Assembly: GCA_907164885.2 (NCBI GenBank)
Contig: OU015498.1
Coordinates: forward strand, 87,505,642-87,569,641
Length of the DNA stretch: 64,000 nt
Reading direction: 5' to 3'
DNA from: Dolomedes plantarius
Lineage: Eukaryota; Arthropoda; Arachnida; Araneae; Dolomedidae
Shown here piece after piece: positions 10,214 through 40,189 of this stretch; position 1 is the stretch's first letter; each line of letters opens with the position of its first letter. Below the pieces are notes generated by a model. That model saw only the letters and a program-made list of their open reading frames with translations. It did not search any database and had not been told where the DNA came from. A program made the translations under genes and the position numbers.

Positions 10214-11735
10214 CACTGGTGTAAGAAATTAAGAGAATTTTCAGACTTGGTCGATTATCTCTAGAACTACTGTACCGATTTTAATGAAATTTGATATGTA
10301 CATACATTGATACAATACAAAACAAATAATCATTCAATAATTGTAATACACACGCATGATCGTGCGTAACACTCGTTGAAGACGGAAGGTATGAAACAGC
10401 GGTTGTAGAATAAACAAAAAAATGGGTTAATAGATGGGTTAATAGGGGGTTCCCTCTTACAGATATACAGGTCTCGCAGCGTGATTTCATACTTGAAATA
10501 AGGCAGTTTATCATTTCTTGTGGCAATTGGTCCCACTCGTTCAGCAACGCTGTTTTCATTCCCTGGATGGTTCTCGGACGGGGGTTGCGAGTTGCAATTG
10601 GCCTCCCCATAGCGTCCCAGACATGCTCTATAGGGTTAAGGTCTGGAGATCTGGCTGGCCAATCCATCCGGCGAATATCCTCACTCTCTAGAAATTCGTC
10701 GACTAGAAGAGCTCTATGTGACCTCGCGTTATCGTCCATTAAAATGAACTCAGGGCCAACTGCACCCCTGAAAAGGTGAACATAGGGCTCCAAGACCTCA
10801 CCCCTATGCCTCACACTAGTCACAGTACCTCTTTCAAAGACATGGAGAGGTGTGCGGCCATCCAACATGATGCCTGCCCAGACAATTAAACCTCCTCTGT
10901 CATAATGGTCGATTTCGCGGACATTGGAGGGTAGGTAGCGGGTCCCTGGTTCTCTCCATATGAACGTACGGCGAGAATCGGTGTTTAGGCTGAACCGGGA
11001 CTCATCAGTGAAGAGAACGGTCGCCCATTGATCCATAGTACAATCTCTATGCTCTCTGCACCATGATAAACGGATTCTCCTGTTCGTAGAAGTGAGCGGG
11101 ACGCAAACAGCAGGTCTTCTTGCAAACAGCCCTCTCTCATGAAGTCTTTTGGAAACAGTCACCCTTGATATACGGGTTCCTGTGGCTGCATACAAGTCAC
11201 GAGAGAGCTGAGAAGCTGTAGCACTCCTGTTACGCTTCGCTATAATCGACAAATGACGATCTTCTCTGGCCGTCGTGGCTCTTGGACGACATTGCGCAGG
11301 CTTTCTCTCGATGGATCCGGTATCCTGGAACTGTTTCCAAAAGTTACACACGACGATGGGCGTTAAATTGAACTCTCTTCAATTTTTGACGTGTGATTGG
11401 CCTGCTTCTAGCCTGCCCACAATTCGCCACCTCATTCCATCATTTAAACGTTGGTGGTTACTCATTTTTACTGTTACAATTTGAAATTAACCGAATGCTG
11501 CAAAATAACACTATCTATTAACCCATTTTTTTGTTTATTCTGCAACCGCTGTTTCATACCTTCCGACTCCAACGAGTGTTACGCACGATCATGCGTGTGT
11601 ATTACAATTATTGAATGGTTATTTGTTTTGTATTGTATCAATGCATGTACATATCAAATTTCATTAAAATCGGTACAGTAGTTCTAGAGATAATCGACCA
11701 AATCTGCAAATTCTCTTAATTTCTTACACCAGTGT
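10214..11735 (-). mobile_element. Tc1-like element with long terminal inverted repeats
   Basis: 1522-bp element flanked by TA. Its arms of about 222 bp (10214-10435 and 11514-11735) begin CACTGGTGTAAGAAATTAAG and are about 97% identical in inverse orientation. A DD34E transposase gene, broken near its start, lies between them and partly over the left arm. Confidence 0.92.
10281..11465 (-). pseudogene. Tc1-like DD34E transposase with nonsense codon
   Basis: The natural start is the ATG at 11465 (MSNHQRLNDGMRWRIVGRLE). After about 28 codons an in-frame TGA (AAT TGA AGA) interrupts the first helix-turn-helix. Beyond it the frame is open for over 350 codons: paired-like HTH domains, FTDESRFS (D1), LMDDNARSH (D2) and SPDLNPIEHVW (E), with 34 residues between D2 and E. 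A downstream GTG cannot restore the N-terminal DNA-binding helix. The extended C-terminus reads into the left inverted repeat. It is an otherwise well preserved copy that has recently lost coding integrity. Confidence 0.88.
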
Positions 11736-11737
11736 AA

Positions 11738-12081
11738 TATAATCTTGTTGATATTATTTAAGCTTTATTAAAAGTAGTTGTAAAAGAAACATAGATTCTT
11801 AAAATAAAAGTAAATTATTCGCTCTTTTATGGTTTTCATTCTTTCTTTCTTTCTTTTCTTTTCAATTTTCATTGCATTGTTTCCAATCACATCCTTACTG
11901 TATATGATTCTTTTGTTTTCCATGATTTATAAAAATGGCTGTTTGGTCATTTCCCCAACGAAGCTTGGGCAGAAGAGACCTGTAAACAAACATGTACTGA
12001 TGACTGTCAGCGCATGCTTTGGGGTTATACGACTGTTAAAAGTCGAAAAAGTATAAAAATTGTGTCACTTTCGACATCCTA
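11738..12081. other. Unannotated stretch
   Basis: AT-rich with a T/C-rich tract near 11840-11870. No gene recognised; a 75-codon hydrophobic ORF here has no familiar content. Confidence 0.6.
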
Positions 12082-13195
<1,114 letters not shown>

Positions 13196-13197
13196 TA

Positions 13198-15159
13198 TAT
13201 CTTGAATAGTATAAGATTTAAAATAATAATTTTTTTTGTGTTAATAGAAAAATTCTTGATTTATGAATATATACCTGTTTCTTGTTTGATAATTAAAAAT
13301 TATTTGTGTTAGGTAGTCATAAATAATAAGCAGTTTGCTTTGGACAAAAGTGATATCAAAGCTAACGCACATAAATACTCCAAAAAAAAATTGAGTTTAA
13401 GATAAAATTTCTGCTTTTAACACATACTGCAGAAACTAAAGTTTAATTTGAACTTAAATTTGCATATATTTAAGGTATATTTTTATTTTTACTATGAAAC
13501 TTAGTGCATTTCTTTCTTAATAAATTAAATTTTATCTATGCATGAAAAATACATTCTCTAGAGATCTGTAAACAAATTTAGGTTCAGTTTCAAGCAAATG
13601 ATAATATGTACCCTCTGTGAAAATTTCATGCAAAAATATGAAATAGTTCTAGAGATAACAAGTGCGTTATGTGAAAAAAAAAATATTTTGAGATAAATCA
13701 GTTGGAAGTATTGCCCTTTAAATCTGTTTACACTAAACATCTGACACGTTTTTATTCATAACTTCCGTAATTATGGGAGTTTTTTCAAGCGGATTGTCTT
13801 AAAATACTCAGAAAATGTTAATCTTTCATACATTTTTTCCAAAAATTTGATTTTGTGACGGTTTAACAGGCAAAAAAGATGGGTGGTTAGGCTGACTCTC
13901 TAAAAGGTTGTTCAAACTATCGCCAAAGCAGTCTATGAAAAAGTTTATTTTTTCACTTGCTTCTTAGTTCAAAACATCGATCTAAAGTGTTTAAATCTTC
14001 CAGAATCTACTAACAAATTTAATGCTTTTTCCATGATAAATATTAATGAGGTAACAGAATAAATTTTAATGGGGTAACAGCATGGGGTAACAGAAAGCGA
14101 GGAAAAACATTAATATCACCTAAAATATACATCGAATAATGTAACAAAGAATTAAAAAATAATAATGATGCTCTTGCAAGTCAGCAGAATCAAAGCAATT
14201 AATTATTCCCGTTTGATCATGTAAACAACATGCACAAGAATTAGAATTTAGAGGTTGCTATTTACTTACAATGTCCCTAGATGGCAGCACCAAATTACAC
14301 AACAGCTCTCAATGTTCAATGTACCTTTTATTTTAGAAAGTTTACACTATTTAAAAATGAATGATCCTTACTTAATCTTAGATTTTTAGCTCTGTTTAAC
14401 GAACAGTTATTTTTTGTTTATATTTACACTGATTGTTATAGCATTGTTGCTAAAAAAAAGTTCGTCAATTTTTTTCCCCCCTGCGGATTCCCAAACATTT
14501 CCGAGAGATTTTTAACTTAATAGCATGGAGAGAGAGAGAGGGAGGTCACCAGTTTTGGCGTTTAAAAGATTTAAGATTTAACCTTGCTATATTAATTCTG
14601 GATAATGGTGGACAAGTTTAAGATGTTCTAAAGGAGTCGTGTTCTCTCATATCCCAAGAAACATTACTCGTTTTCCCAGCCTAAATTACGTATAATGTAC
14701 TAATTATAATATGATTATGTGGTATTGCCACAGGATGCCTAAGAATGAAAAATACATTTTTGTCCTTTAATTTTGGGGAAATTGTCCTTTAAATACTGGG
14801 GAGAAAGGGAATTGCCATTTAAGCAAGAAAAATATTTAATTGCTTAAATACGGAATGCAACATTTTTGGGTTAATTAAAAAATAATTCTTTATTAAATAA
14901 GAAAATAGTTTTAGATTTTTTAAAATTAAAATGTATTTGAATTTTATTGCTATGGGTTCACATGGTAATCTGAACAGAAATTGAAAAATTTTAGTATAAT
15001 CATAGAAAAGCTTAAAGTTGAGAGAAAAAGTGACGGGGGACTTCACTTATCACGTTCATCAGAAAATACCAAATACTCCACAACTGTAAATCAATAAGAA
15101 GGCATTAAGTACCCTATGCTTCTCAAACGGCATTGAGGAAAATCTTTGCCCACATTTAA
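13198..15159. other. Unannotated intergenic stretch
   Basis: About 2 kb of AT-rich DNA without recognisable coding exons, element ends or tandem repeats apart from a short GA run at 14528-14540. Confidence 0.6.
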
Positions 15160-15256
15160 AGAGAATTCTGGCAGGTGAGTGAATCGAACCCACTGTTTGC
15201 AGTACCTAGGGACAATGTGCTAACCATTGATTATGCCATACCGTTGATCACGATAT
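15160..15256 (-). repeat. tRNA-derived SINE head or tRNA relic
   Basis: On the minus strand an A-box-like TGGCATAATCAATGG (15238-15224) and a B-box GGTTCGATTC (15190-15181) are at tRNA spacing. The anticodon arm does not fold well, so it is not called a tRNA gene. The A-box half is also one arm of a perfect 19-bp hairpin. Confidence 0.45.
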
Positions 15257-15272
15257 GGCATAATCAATGGTT
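15222..15272. repeat. 19-bp perfect inverted repeat with 13-nt loop
   Basis: AACCATTGATTATGCCATA (15222-15240) is the exact inverse of 15254-15272. The left arm includes the A-box of the tRNA-like sequence, so the right arm may be an inverted scrap of a second copy. Confidence 0.9.
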
Positions 15273-15283
15273 ATTTTTTATTT

Positions 15284-15306
15284 ACGCAGAGCCCCGAGCT
15301 CTGCGT
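15284..15306. repeat. GC-rich 9-bp hairpin
   Basis: ACGCAGAGC and GCTCTGCGT pair around CCCGA. It lies 12 nt after the 19-bp inverted repeat. Function unknown. Confidence 0.7.
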
Positions 15307-15379
15307 GCGCGCCATTTATTGCCGGCGACGAAATGTGAGACACATTTTTAACACAGAGCTACTCCTCGTTCTGTAGCTT

Positions 15380-16434
15380 CATGATTAAATCATTGCTCGC
15401 TCTTTAAAGGAATAAATTGAAATCCATACAAGTGAAAATTATTCAAATTCATATCATAAACCATTCAGTACCACCAGGGTATTCACTGATTCTGAATTAT
15501 CTTTTTTTTTATTTTTGAATCTTTCAAATAGATTAAAACTGGAATTAAAAATATTTATTCGTGGTTTTAGAATAAGAGGTGGGCTTTTATGATCCCTCAG
15601 ATGCATCTCTTATAGCACTACCATCTTCTAATTAAAACAACATTTTAGAAAGCAATTTCTATATAGGGTAAGAATTCACATCGTTGGGTTTGTACCTCTT
15701 TTGCAGGCAAAATGATTAAACCATTTTATTACATAACAGAGGATTTTTTAAGCTTTCAAGTTATGACTTCCAAAATTAAATGGAGCTTAAATGGAAATTG
15801 AAATGGAAACCAAAATTAAATGGAAAAAATTACACAAAGAGTTAGATGCAGTTAACGTGTTCCTCAATTTCAGATACGAAATATTTTAAAATTTAATATC
15901 AAATTATATTGAATAAAAATAATTTACAGCTATCTTCTAAAGACGCAAGTGATCGATGATAATGACAAACGAACATTATCATCGAAATTCATTTGGAAAA
16001 CACTGACTTAAATAAACGCTTTTGAACACCAATTGCAAGTTATTTTTACTTCATTCTTTGATATTAAAACTGAAATACTGAAACATTCAACCAATCAACT
16101 CATGAATTTATTATCCTCGACTTTCCAGTTGTGGTATTATATCAGTCAAATACACAAAGAAATAGATCACTATTATTTTTCTTAAAAAGAACATTTTTAT
16201 TAAGTAAAAAAATACAGAATAGTTTCTTTAACGTTCTGTTGTGTGTAATAGATAGTGCATATATACAATGACAAATGAAATATCTACATATGTTTCAAAT
16301 ACAATTACCATCAATAGCATTTGAAAGCAATTGATCAATATCTTATTTAAGGCCTCTGTTCTTCCAATCACTTTGTACTTTATCACTCGAGAAAAATCTG
16401 AGATGTAAATATAATGGCACACATTGAATATAAA
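15380..16434. other. Unannotated 3' flank
   Basis: AT-rich sequence downstream of the phospho-lyase gene. The only notable item is the AATAAA on the minus strand at 16196-16201. Confidence 0.55.
16196..16201 (-). promoter_or_regulatory. Candidate polyadenylation signal (AATAAA)
   Basis: This is the nearest canonical AATAAA on the minus strand downstream of the phospho-lyase stop codon, about 855 nt away. If used, the 3'UTR would include the roughly 100-bp tandem repeat at 16435-16785. AGTAAA-type weaker signals also occur inside those repeats. Confidence 0.3.
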
Positions 16435-16785
16435 CTGATATCAGTAAAGGTAATTCTAGTAACTTGTTTAGAAACACCTATCTTTTTGACAGTGGAAAAA
16501 AGTTAATTAACGTTAATGTTGAAAACTATTTACTGCGTGTCAAAACTGTATATTATTACTCAGTAAAAATATGCAGTTTTGATAAAGGTGATCCAATAAC
16601 TTGTTCAAAAACACCTATATTTTTGACGGCGGATAAAAGTTAATTAACGTTAATGTTGAAAACTATTTACTGCATATCTTTACTGATATCAGTAAAGGTG
16701 ATCCAGAAACTTGTTCAGAAACACCTATCTTTTTGACGGCGGAAAAAAGTTGATTAACATTAATGTCGAAAACTATTTACTGCAT
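16435..16785. repeat. About 100-bp repeat, three diverged copies
   Basis: Copies near 16435-16545, 16581-16682 and 16683-16785 share CAGTAAAGGTGATCC, AACTTGTTCAGAAACACCTA, TTTTTGACGGCGGA and AAAACTATTTACTGC. The first and second are separated by a short spacer. They lie 270-620 nt beyond the stop codon of the phospho-lyase, perhaps in its 3'UTR. Confidence 0.88.
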
Positions 16786-17055
16786 AATCACGCGAATTGA
16801 TCTGCAACTATATTTGATGTTTGAAGACATAGAACTCGAGTGAATCAAGACAGCCGTCACACTCTTGATCGATGAATGCAATCAATTTAAGGAAAAATAA
16901 AAACTTTGGCTACCATATCAAGGACATATGCAAGCCATTTCCAGTTAAATACTCTTGAAATATGTACATCTGAGATCTGGAGATAAAACTGAAAACTGAA
17001 AAGTCTACAAAAGAGGTAAAAATTATGTAAAATCTGACGACAGTTGAAGGTGATT

Positions 17056-35018
<17,963 letters not shown>

Positions 35019-35097
35019 CTTGAGAAAATAAAAAAGAAAGAATTTGCAAATTTACTTAAGGATATTTTGCGTATAAGAGAAATAGAGCAGTTGCTCG

Positions 35098-35105
35098 TAT
35101 TTATA
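35098..35105 (-). promoter_or_regulatory. TATA box of the ETNPPL-like gene
   Basis: On the minus strand TATAAATA lies 80 bp upstream of the ATG. A start site about 30 bp downstream would give a leader of roughly 50 nt with no intron needed. A good TCAGT initiator is not seen. The position is favourable, but promoter use is inference. Confidence 0.55.
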
Positions 35106-35109
35106 TCCT

Positions 35110-35732
35110 AGCGAGAGAGTTACTGAGAGTAGGGTTGCTAGAATGAGATAATTTGGCGCTACTTAGCAAAGCAAAAATGGCGATAAAGTCGCCAAATTGT
35201 TGAATATTCTATTGAGTATGTTATCAAGGGCACTGATGGACATACCAAAGCGCTGACTAAAATTTTGTGATTGGACACAGGGCATTTGAAAGGTCATTTC
35301 TGGGTTGTAAAGGAAGTGTGATGATTTGTCAAAGTCAGAAGGTATTCTGAAATAGCAGACGACGAAAAAACAAAGTAACTTATGAATCGAACAAAAATTA
35401 TGTAAACAACGAAAGACCTTTATATCAAAATGCTAGACGAAATCAAATTTTTTTCGAAATTACAATACACTATCAGTAAAAATGCTTGTGCACTAAAAGG
35501 AGCTGTTTCACTTTATACAGTTAAAGAAATATAAAGGTAAATGAGCTTTAAGTCATATTAACAACAGTAAATGCATGTCTCGTGTATTTTTTCTTATCCT
35601 GCTTCAATTAAAAAAACAAACGAGGACTATTTTAATGAAGTATTTGAAGCAAATGGATTTTTTCCCCAATTGCTCTCACTCTCTGTGTACACGTACAGGT
35701 ACATACAGGTACGTACACGTACACGTACACGT

Positions 35733-35763
<31 letters not shown>

Positions 35764-36343
35764 AATGCAATTGATAATTATGATATTTCTTTTACACTAT
35801 TACAGGATCCATATTTGATATGATAACAGTCAAATTCTCTATGATTTAAAAAAAATAGCAACGTCGCGTCGGGAGATTACTAAAGTGAGCTACACATAAG
35901 AGTAGGTTCAAAGAATTTGCTCTGGTAATTAAGGATGAATACTTCTGATGATCAAAAGAAGGGAACTTGTTTTGTTTGAGAGATATTCATATAGAACTAT
36001 AGATTATTAGAACTATAGAATATGGATATTCTTACAGATATTCTTATAGAACTAGATCATTGACTTTTATCCCACGATTTGAAATTTAAACTCCAATATT
36101 GACACATCAACACTGATCTTCCTAGAAATATTTTAGAATTGTAAAAGGGGATCATTTAGACACTTAACTGTCAATTCTTGGTTAACTTTGGGACACTTAT
36201 TTGCCGGTACTAGTACCTGGCAATGTTCTGTTGGAACGGACGCAGTTTCGTTGTGACTAAAATTAATAAAATATTGTAATAGCACAATAAAGAGGCTAGT
36301 GAATAACGATTAATTTCACCGAAATCAAACTACCCTCCGCCCA
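35110..36343. other. Unannotated 5' flank of the ETNPPL-like gene
   Basis: AT-rich. A compound microsatellite lies at 35696-35766 (ACGTAC repeats, then CA, then TA). No other gene recognised. Confidence 0.6.
35696..35766. repeat. Compound microsatellite
   Basis: GTACAC/ACGTAC units pass into (CA)n and then (TA)n. Confidence 0.9.
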
Positions 36344-36556
36344 CATTGTATAGAGGCTAGTGTTGTGAGCTGCCACACAGTGGGTTCGGGTTCAAATCCC
36401 GAATAAGACCTGGTCGCTATCGTATTGTCCCATGATAGGGAGTAATACTGGCTCACCTAAATAATGCTCCCATCAGAAAGACATTGGCAAACCAGCGGTA
36501 GATAACTAAAGGCGAATTTTTCCCGGCAAAGTGCCTCCGCATTAGAACGAAAAAAA
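36344..36556 (+). repeat. tRNA-derived SINE
   Basis: A strong B-box GGGTTCAAATCCC (36388-36400) follows a degenerate A-box region (TAGAGGCTAGTG). The body of about 150 bp contains GCTCCCATCAGAAAGACATT and ends in an A-rich tail. It belongs to a family different from the 37775 SINE. Confidence 0.5.
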
Positions 36557-37774
36557 TTAAACAACCGAAGTTAGTTTTGGACATATTATCTCAGTACACT
36601 GTGCCCTAAAATTACTAATTTTTATAATATTTCATTCCTTTATTCATCCATCTATTCAAGTGAGAAATTTTTTTATACAACAGCAAAGAATAGATGATAT
36701 AGTCTTAACTACCAATCAAAAACATTGTTAACGGATATTTCGCGGTTTAATTTATTTTAGTTATGTTTTACACAAAATTTAAGAGAGAGCTTAGATTTTT
36801 AAAAGCACAGGACACCTCTACTATGAAAGACAATATTCTGTTTCTAAAATAACACGTTTCTACACATTCTGAAAACTTTGTTTACATACATGCTTTTTCT
36901 TTTTTAATAAATATGTATAATTCTAGATAGTGATGTAATATTTAGGATCCAGGGAACCCAACTAAAGAAAATAAATATTTTGCCAGATCATTCCTAATCA
37001 TCTAGAGGTAGACGAAACTATATTGAGCAATAGATCTGCAATATCTACAGTCAATTAAGAAGTACGTATAGGAAACGTCTCGCTAAGAAACTTGTTTCTT
37101 AACAATGATCTGCGTTCTTTCTACGAATTTCTATTGCACAGAAACTCTTTTCTGCGAAGAGAATTGCAGGAACACAGATGTCCGAGAGTGAAAGTAGGAA
37201 ACGCTTCATATTTCAGTTACAGGAAAAGTCATAGATACAGAGATAGATTTCACAAGAATGATTAATTATTATCATAATTATTCTAATGGCAAAAAAGTTG
37301 AAATTCCTACTAATCTTACATGGGTCTTATAGCTGGGAAAGTATGGAAGCTTAATTGTTTCTTACGAGATCTAAACTTTTGGGGGTGTCAGCAAGGCGTG
37401 TTATGAGGGATATTAATTCTTAAGCCAATCGAACTATAATTTCATTTTTTTTCTGTACACCCAGAAAAATATAGGAGTCGTCTGCGTTGTACAAATGCAT
37501 TCTTTTAACTTCTTTAGAAGACGTCTATTTACCCATGTAGTAGTAATTATATTTAATTTCTTTTGTTTTAGAATTATTTAAAAAATTTAATTTAAAGTAT
37601 TAATATAATGTTGGGAAGGCGGGATGGGGAATAAATACTTTATTATTTGTAAAGAACAATATTCTCATTCTTCTTTTGAATTGATATATAAGTGTATAAA
37701 ATTCTTATGAGCCATTGTATGTCGCAAATTTGAGAATTTTAAATAAAGAATACACTGAAGCAGAATAAATACAT
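36557..37774. other. Unannotated stretch
   Basis: AT-rich; no gene, element ends or tandem repeat recognised. Confidence 0.6.
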
Positions 37775-38102
37775 GTTGTTGTTGTTTCTAAAGCCCCATG
37801 GCCAGAAGTATTTCAGACCAGGTCCATATAGGCTAGATGCCTGAGGCTCCGGTCTATAATGGCACTACAAGGGTTGGAATCCAATTTAGCCAGGTGTCAC
37901 CTGAGTTTTTGACCAAGCACTCCCAGGGGCGGCATCTGGGGGGGGGGGGGGGATCATACCCTGAATTCATAGAGGGACTTTCCGGTCTAAGGACTTAAGG
38001 TCTCCATATCCGTCCTAGACACTGTGGTATTTAATGGCGCTTGTCGGGATTAGATCCGAGCACCGAAGGCCGACGCGCTACCACTAGGCTACCTCTGGCC
38101 CC
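37775..38102 (-). repeat. tRNA-derived SINE with CAA tail
   Basis: On the minus strand the head is GGCCAGAGGTAGCCTAGTGG with A-box TAGCCTAGTGG (38091-38081) and B-box GGATCTAATCC (38057-38047). A body of about 250 bp and a CAACAACAACA tail follow. The head GCG..GGTGCTCGGATC.AATCCC also matches the SINE at 63864. Confidence 0.7.
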
Positions 38103-38103
38103 A

Positions 38104-38105
<2 letters not shown>

Positions 38106-38158
<53 letters not shown>
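38106..38158. repeat. (TA)n microsatellite
   Basis: About 26 TA units abutting the 5' end of the SINE. Confidence 0.96.
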
Positions 38159-38161
<3 letters not shown>

Positions 38162-38453
38162 TAATTAACAATCTTTTATCGACACTACAGTAATTCCGAA
38201 TACAACTCGCGTGCCTCATCATCTATCGTTTATTCTGCATATCGTATGCAAAGCATCATACATAGATGATTCTAATGCGCGTTCTGATTTTTACCTCAAT
38301 ATTTTTGAATAAAAAGTTCGTTAGGACCGAGTAAAATTTTATAAACACTATTTTAAACCATGATAAAAAATATTGCCCTTCCTTATAAAGAAAAAATTTT
38401 TTGAGTAAGTTTTCACTCAAAATATGAATCCTCCCCCCCCCCAAAAAAAAAAA

Positions 38454-38455
38454 AA

Positions 38456-38490
<35 letters not shown>

Positions 38491-38492
38491 AA
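38454..38492. repeat. (AAAT)n microsatellite
   Basis: About nine AAAT units after a C-run and A-run. Confidence 0.95.
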
Positions 38493-39661
38493 ACATGAAC
38501 AGTTAAAATTTAATGTTAAAATTTGAAAATTTACCGAAACAAAAACATCATAAAAAAATCAACTTTTGTAAATTGCACGGCACATCAATCCATCTAAGAA
38601 TTGCAGAAAAATATTTGTTTCCCCATTTATGTGTGAATAATATAAACGTAAGAAAAAACAACAGTTGCACGCTTTAGACATGCCTTAAAAATGAAAGAGA
38701 AACTGTACTAGAATGATGTAACTGAATGAACCATTTAAACTCAGATGATATATGAAGTATATCTTTCAAAGAGTATTATAACTGAACAGATTCCAACGGT
38801 GACTCGAGTAATTTTAATTACGAAAGTTTAAAAAAAAGAGGGGGGGGGGTGAGTGGGGAAGGATTTTTTTTCTCTGCATACAATCTTACTCTTGTAAATT
38901 CTCTAAAAGAAGAAATGCTAAAGAGTAGTAAAAAGAGCTTTTGCGAATTTTTATTTTAACTAAATTTAGTCAAACGAGTTTTAAAAAAGGCCAAGATAAC
39001 CCCTAATTTCTGATAATATTTGGAAAAGTTTCTGACTATATAATAAATTTATCGCAGCCGGAAAAGATTTCGGTGAGAACCTAGGGAACAAACGTCGCAG
39101 GAGAAACAGAAATTTAAATGGTCCAAAAGTGGTACGAGTACTTCCTGTAATCGATAAATTTGTGAATTACTGCAATGTTTTTTCAACCATAAATTTTAAC
39201 TTAGTGAATAATAACCACAAGAGATAAATCTGTATTTTTTTTTTTTTTAGTGGATAAAATTGGAAACTGCTTGGAGTATTCCATTTCAAGAAAATTAATT
39301 TTTTTTGTAATTTATATTCGAAAGTTATCGATGTATTTTATAAAAACTTAAGTTGTAACCATATAATTACTTCTGATTTCATTGAGCTAAAAAGTTTTGA
39401 TAATTGATAAATTGGCTGATGTGTATTTAAGTCTCAACTCCGAAACTTCAAGAGTGTTGTTGAGAAATTTGTGTTTTGAAAACTAAGCTTTTGGGCATGA
39501 TCAGAATAAAACACGGTTAATGTTGTGATGATGTGAAAGCCATTTATTTTTATTTATTATTTGATTGTTTCTATACCGTTTATATTAAACTCAGTCCGGA
39601 ATTCAAATTTGTTATTTTTTTCTTTGATGCTAATGATGTAACAGGCAATAAATATAAAAGG
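38493..39661. other. Unannotated stretch
   Basis: AT-rich, with a G-run near 38842-38850. No gene or element recognised. Confidence 0.6.
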
Positions 39662-39669
39662 AAGGAATT

Positions 39670-40181
39670 CAGGCCCTGATTTACCATTAGGCCCAGTAGG
39701 CCCGGGCCTAGGGGCCTCCGAATGTTGGGGATCCCCAAAATTTTTATTTTAAAAGAAAAAATTCCCAATTCAGTTTTTATTTTACCTTTTTTAATAGTAA
39801 TTTTTTTATATATCCTTTCAAATTTGATTGATAGGTTTATCATATGTATAGTTATATGTATAATTCATCATATGTATAGTTATATGTATAATTCATCATA
39901 TGTATTTTATAGTGTATATAAGGGATTAATAAGTTTTTCTGGTTGCATTGTATTGGTGTTTTAATGATGAAGTAAATATGTTGTATTGCTTTTTGTTATT
40001 TTATAATGTTCTAGGCTTCTACGCTTCAAATAGCCAATTCTTGGCAAAATGGTACATTCATATTGATTCGAGATTATTTTTTTGTGTGTGTCAATTTTGG
40101 AAATGTTACTCCCACATCAGTGTTAGGGGGCCCCCAACCTGAGTTGTGCCTATAGTCAAGAATTTTCTAAATCGGGCCCTG
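39670..40181. mobile_element. Non-autonomous hAT element with perfect 8-bp target duplication
   Basis: 512-bp element. The ends CAGGCCCTGATTTA and TAAATCGGGCCCTG form about 14-bp inverted repeats of hAT type. They are flanked by an identical 8-bp AAGGAATT on both sides (39662-39669, 40182-40189). Inside is a 28-bp tandem repeat (39841-39906, CATATGTATAGTTATATGTA unit). It has no transposase. Confidence 0.9.
39841..39906. repeat. 28-bp tandem repeat
   Basis: About 2.3 copies of the CATATGTATAGTTATATGTA plus TAATTCAT unit, within the hAT-like element. Confidence 0.9.
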
Positions 40182-40189
40182 AAGGAATT

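Noticed and set aside
15160..15256. Functional tRNA gene
   Set aside because: A- and B-boxes exist, but the anticodon and acceptor stems do not pair well.
16435..16785. CRISPR-like array
   Set aside because: Repeats are about 100 bp, diverged and without unique spacers, in a eukaryotic gene flank.
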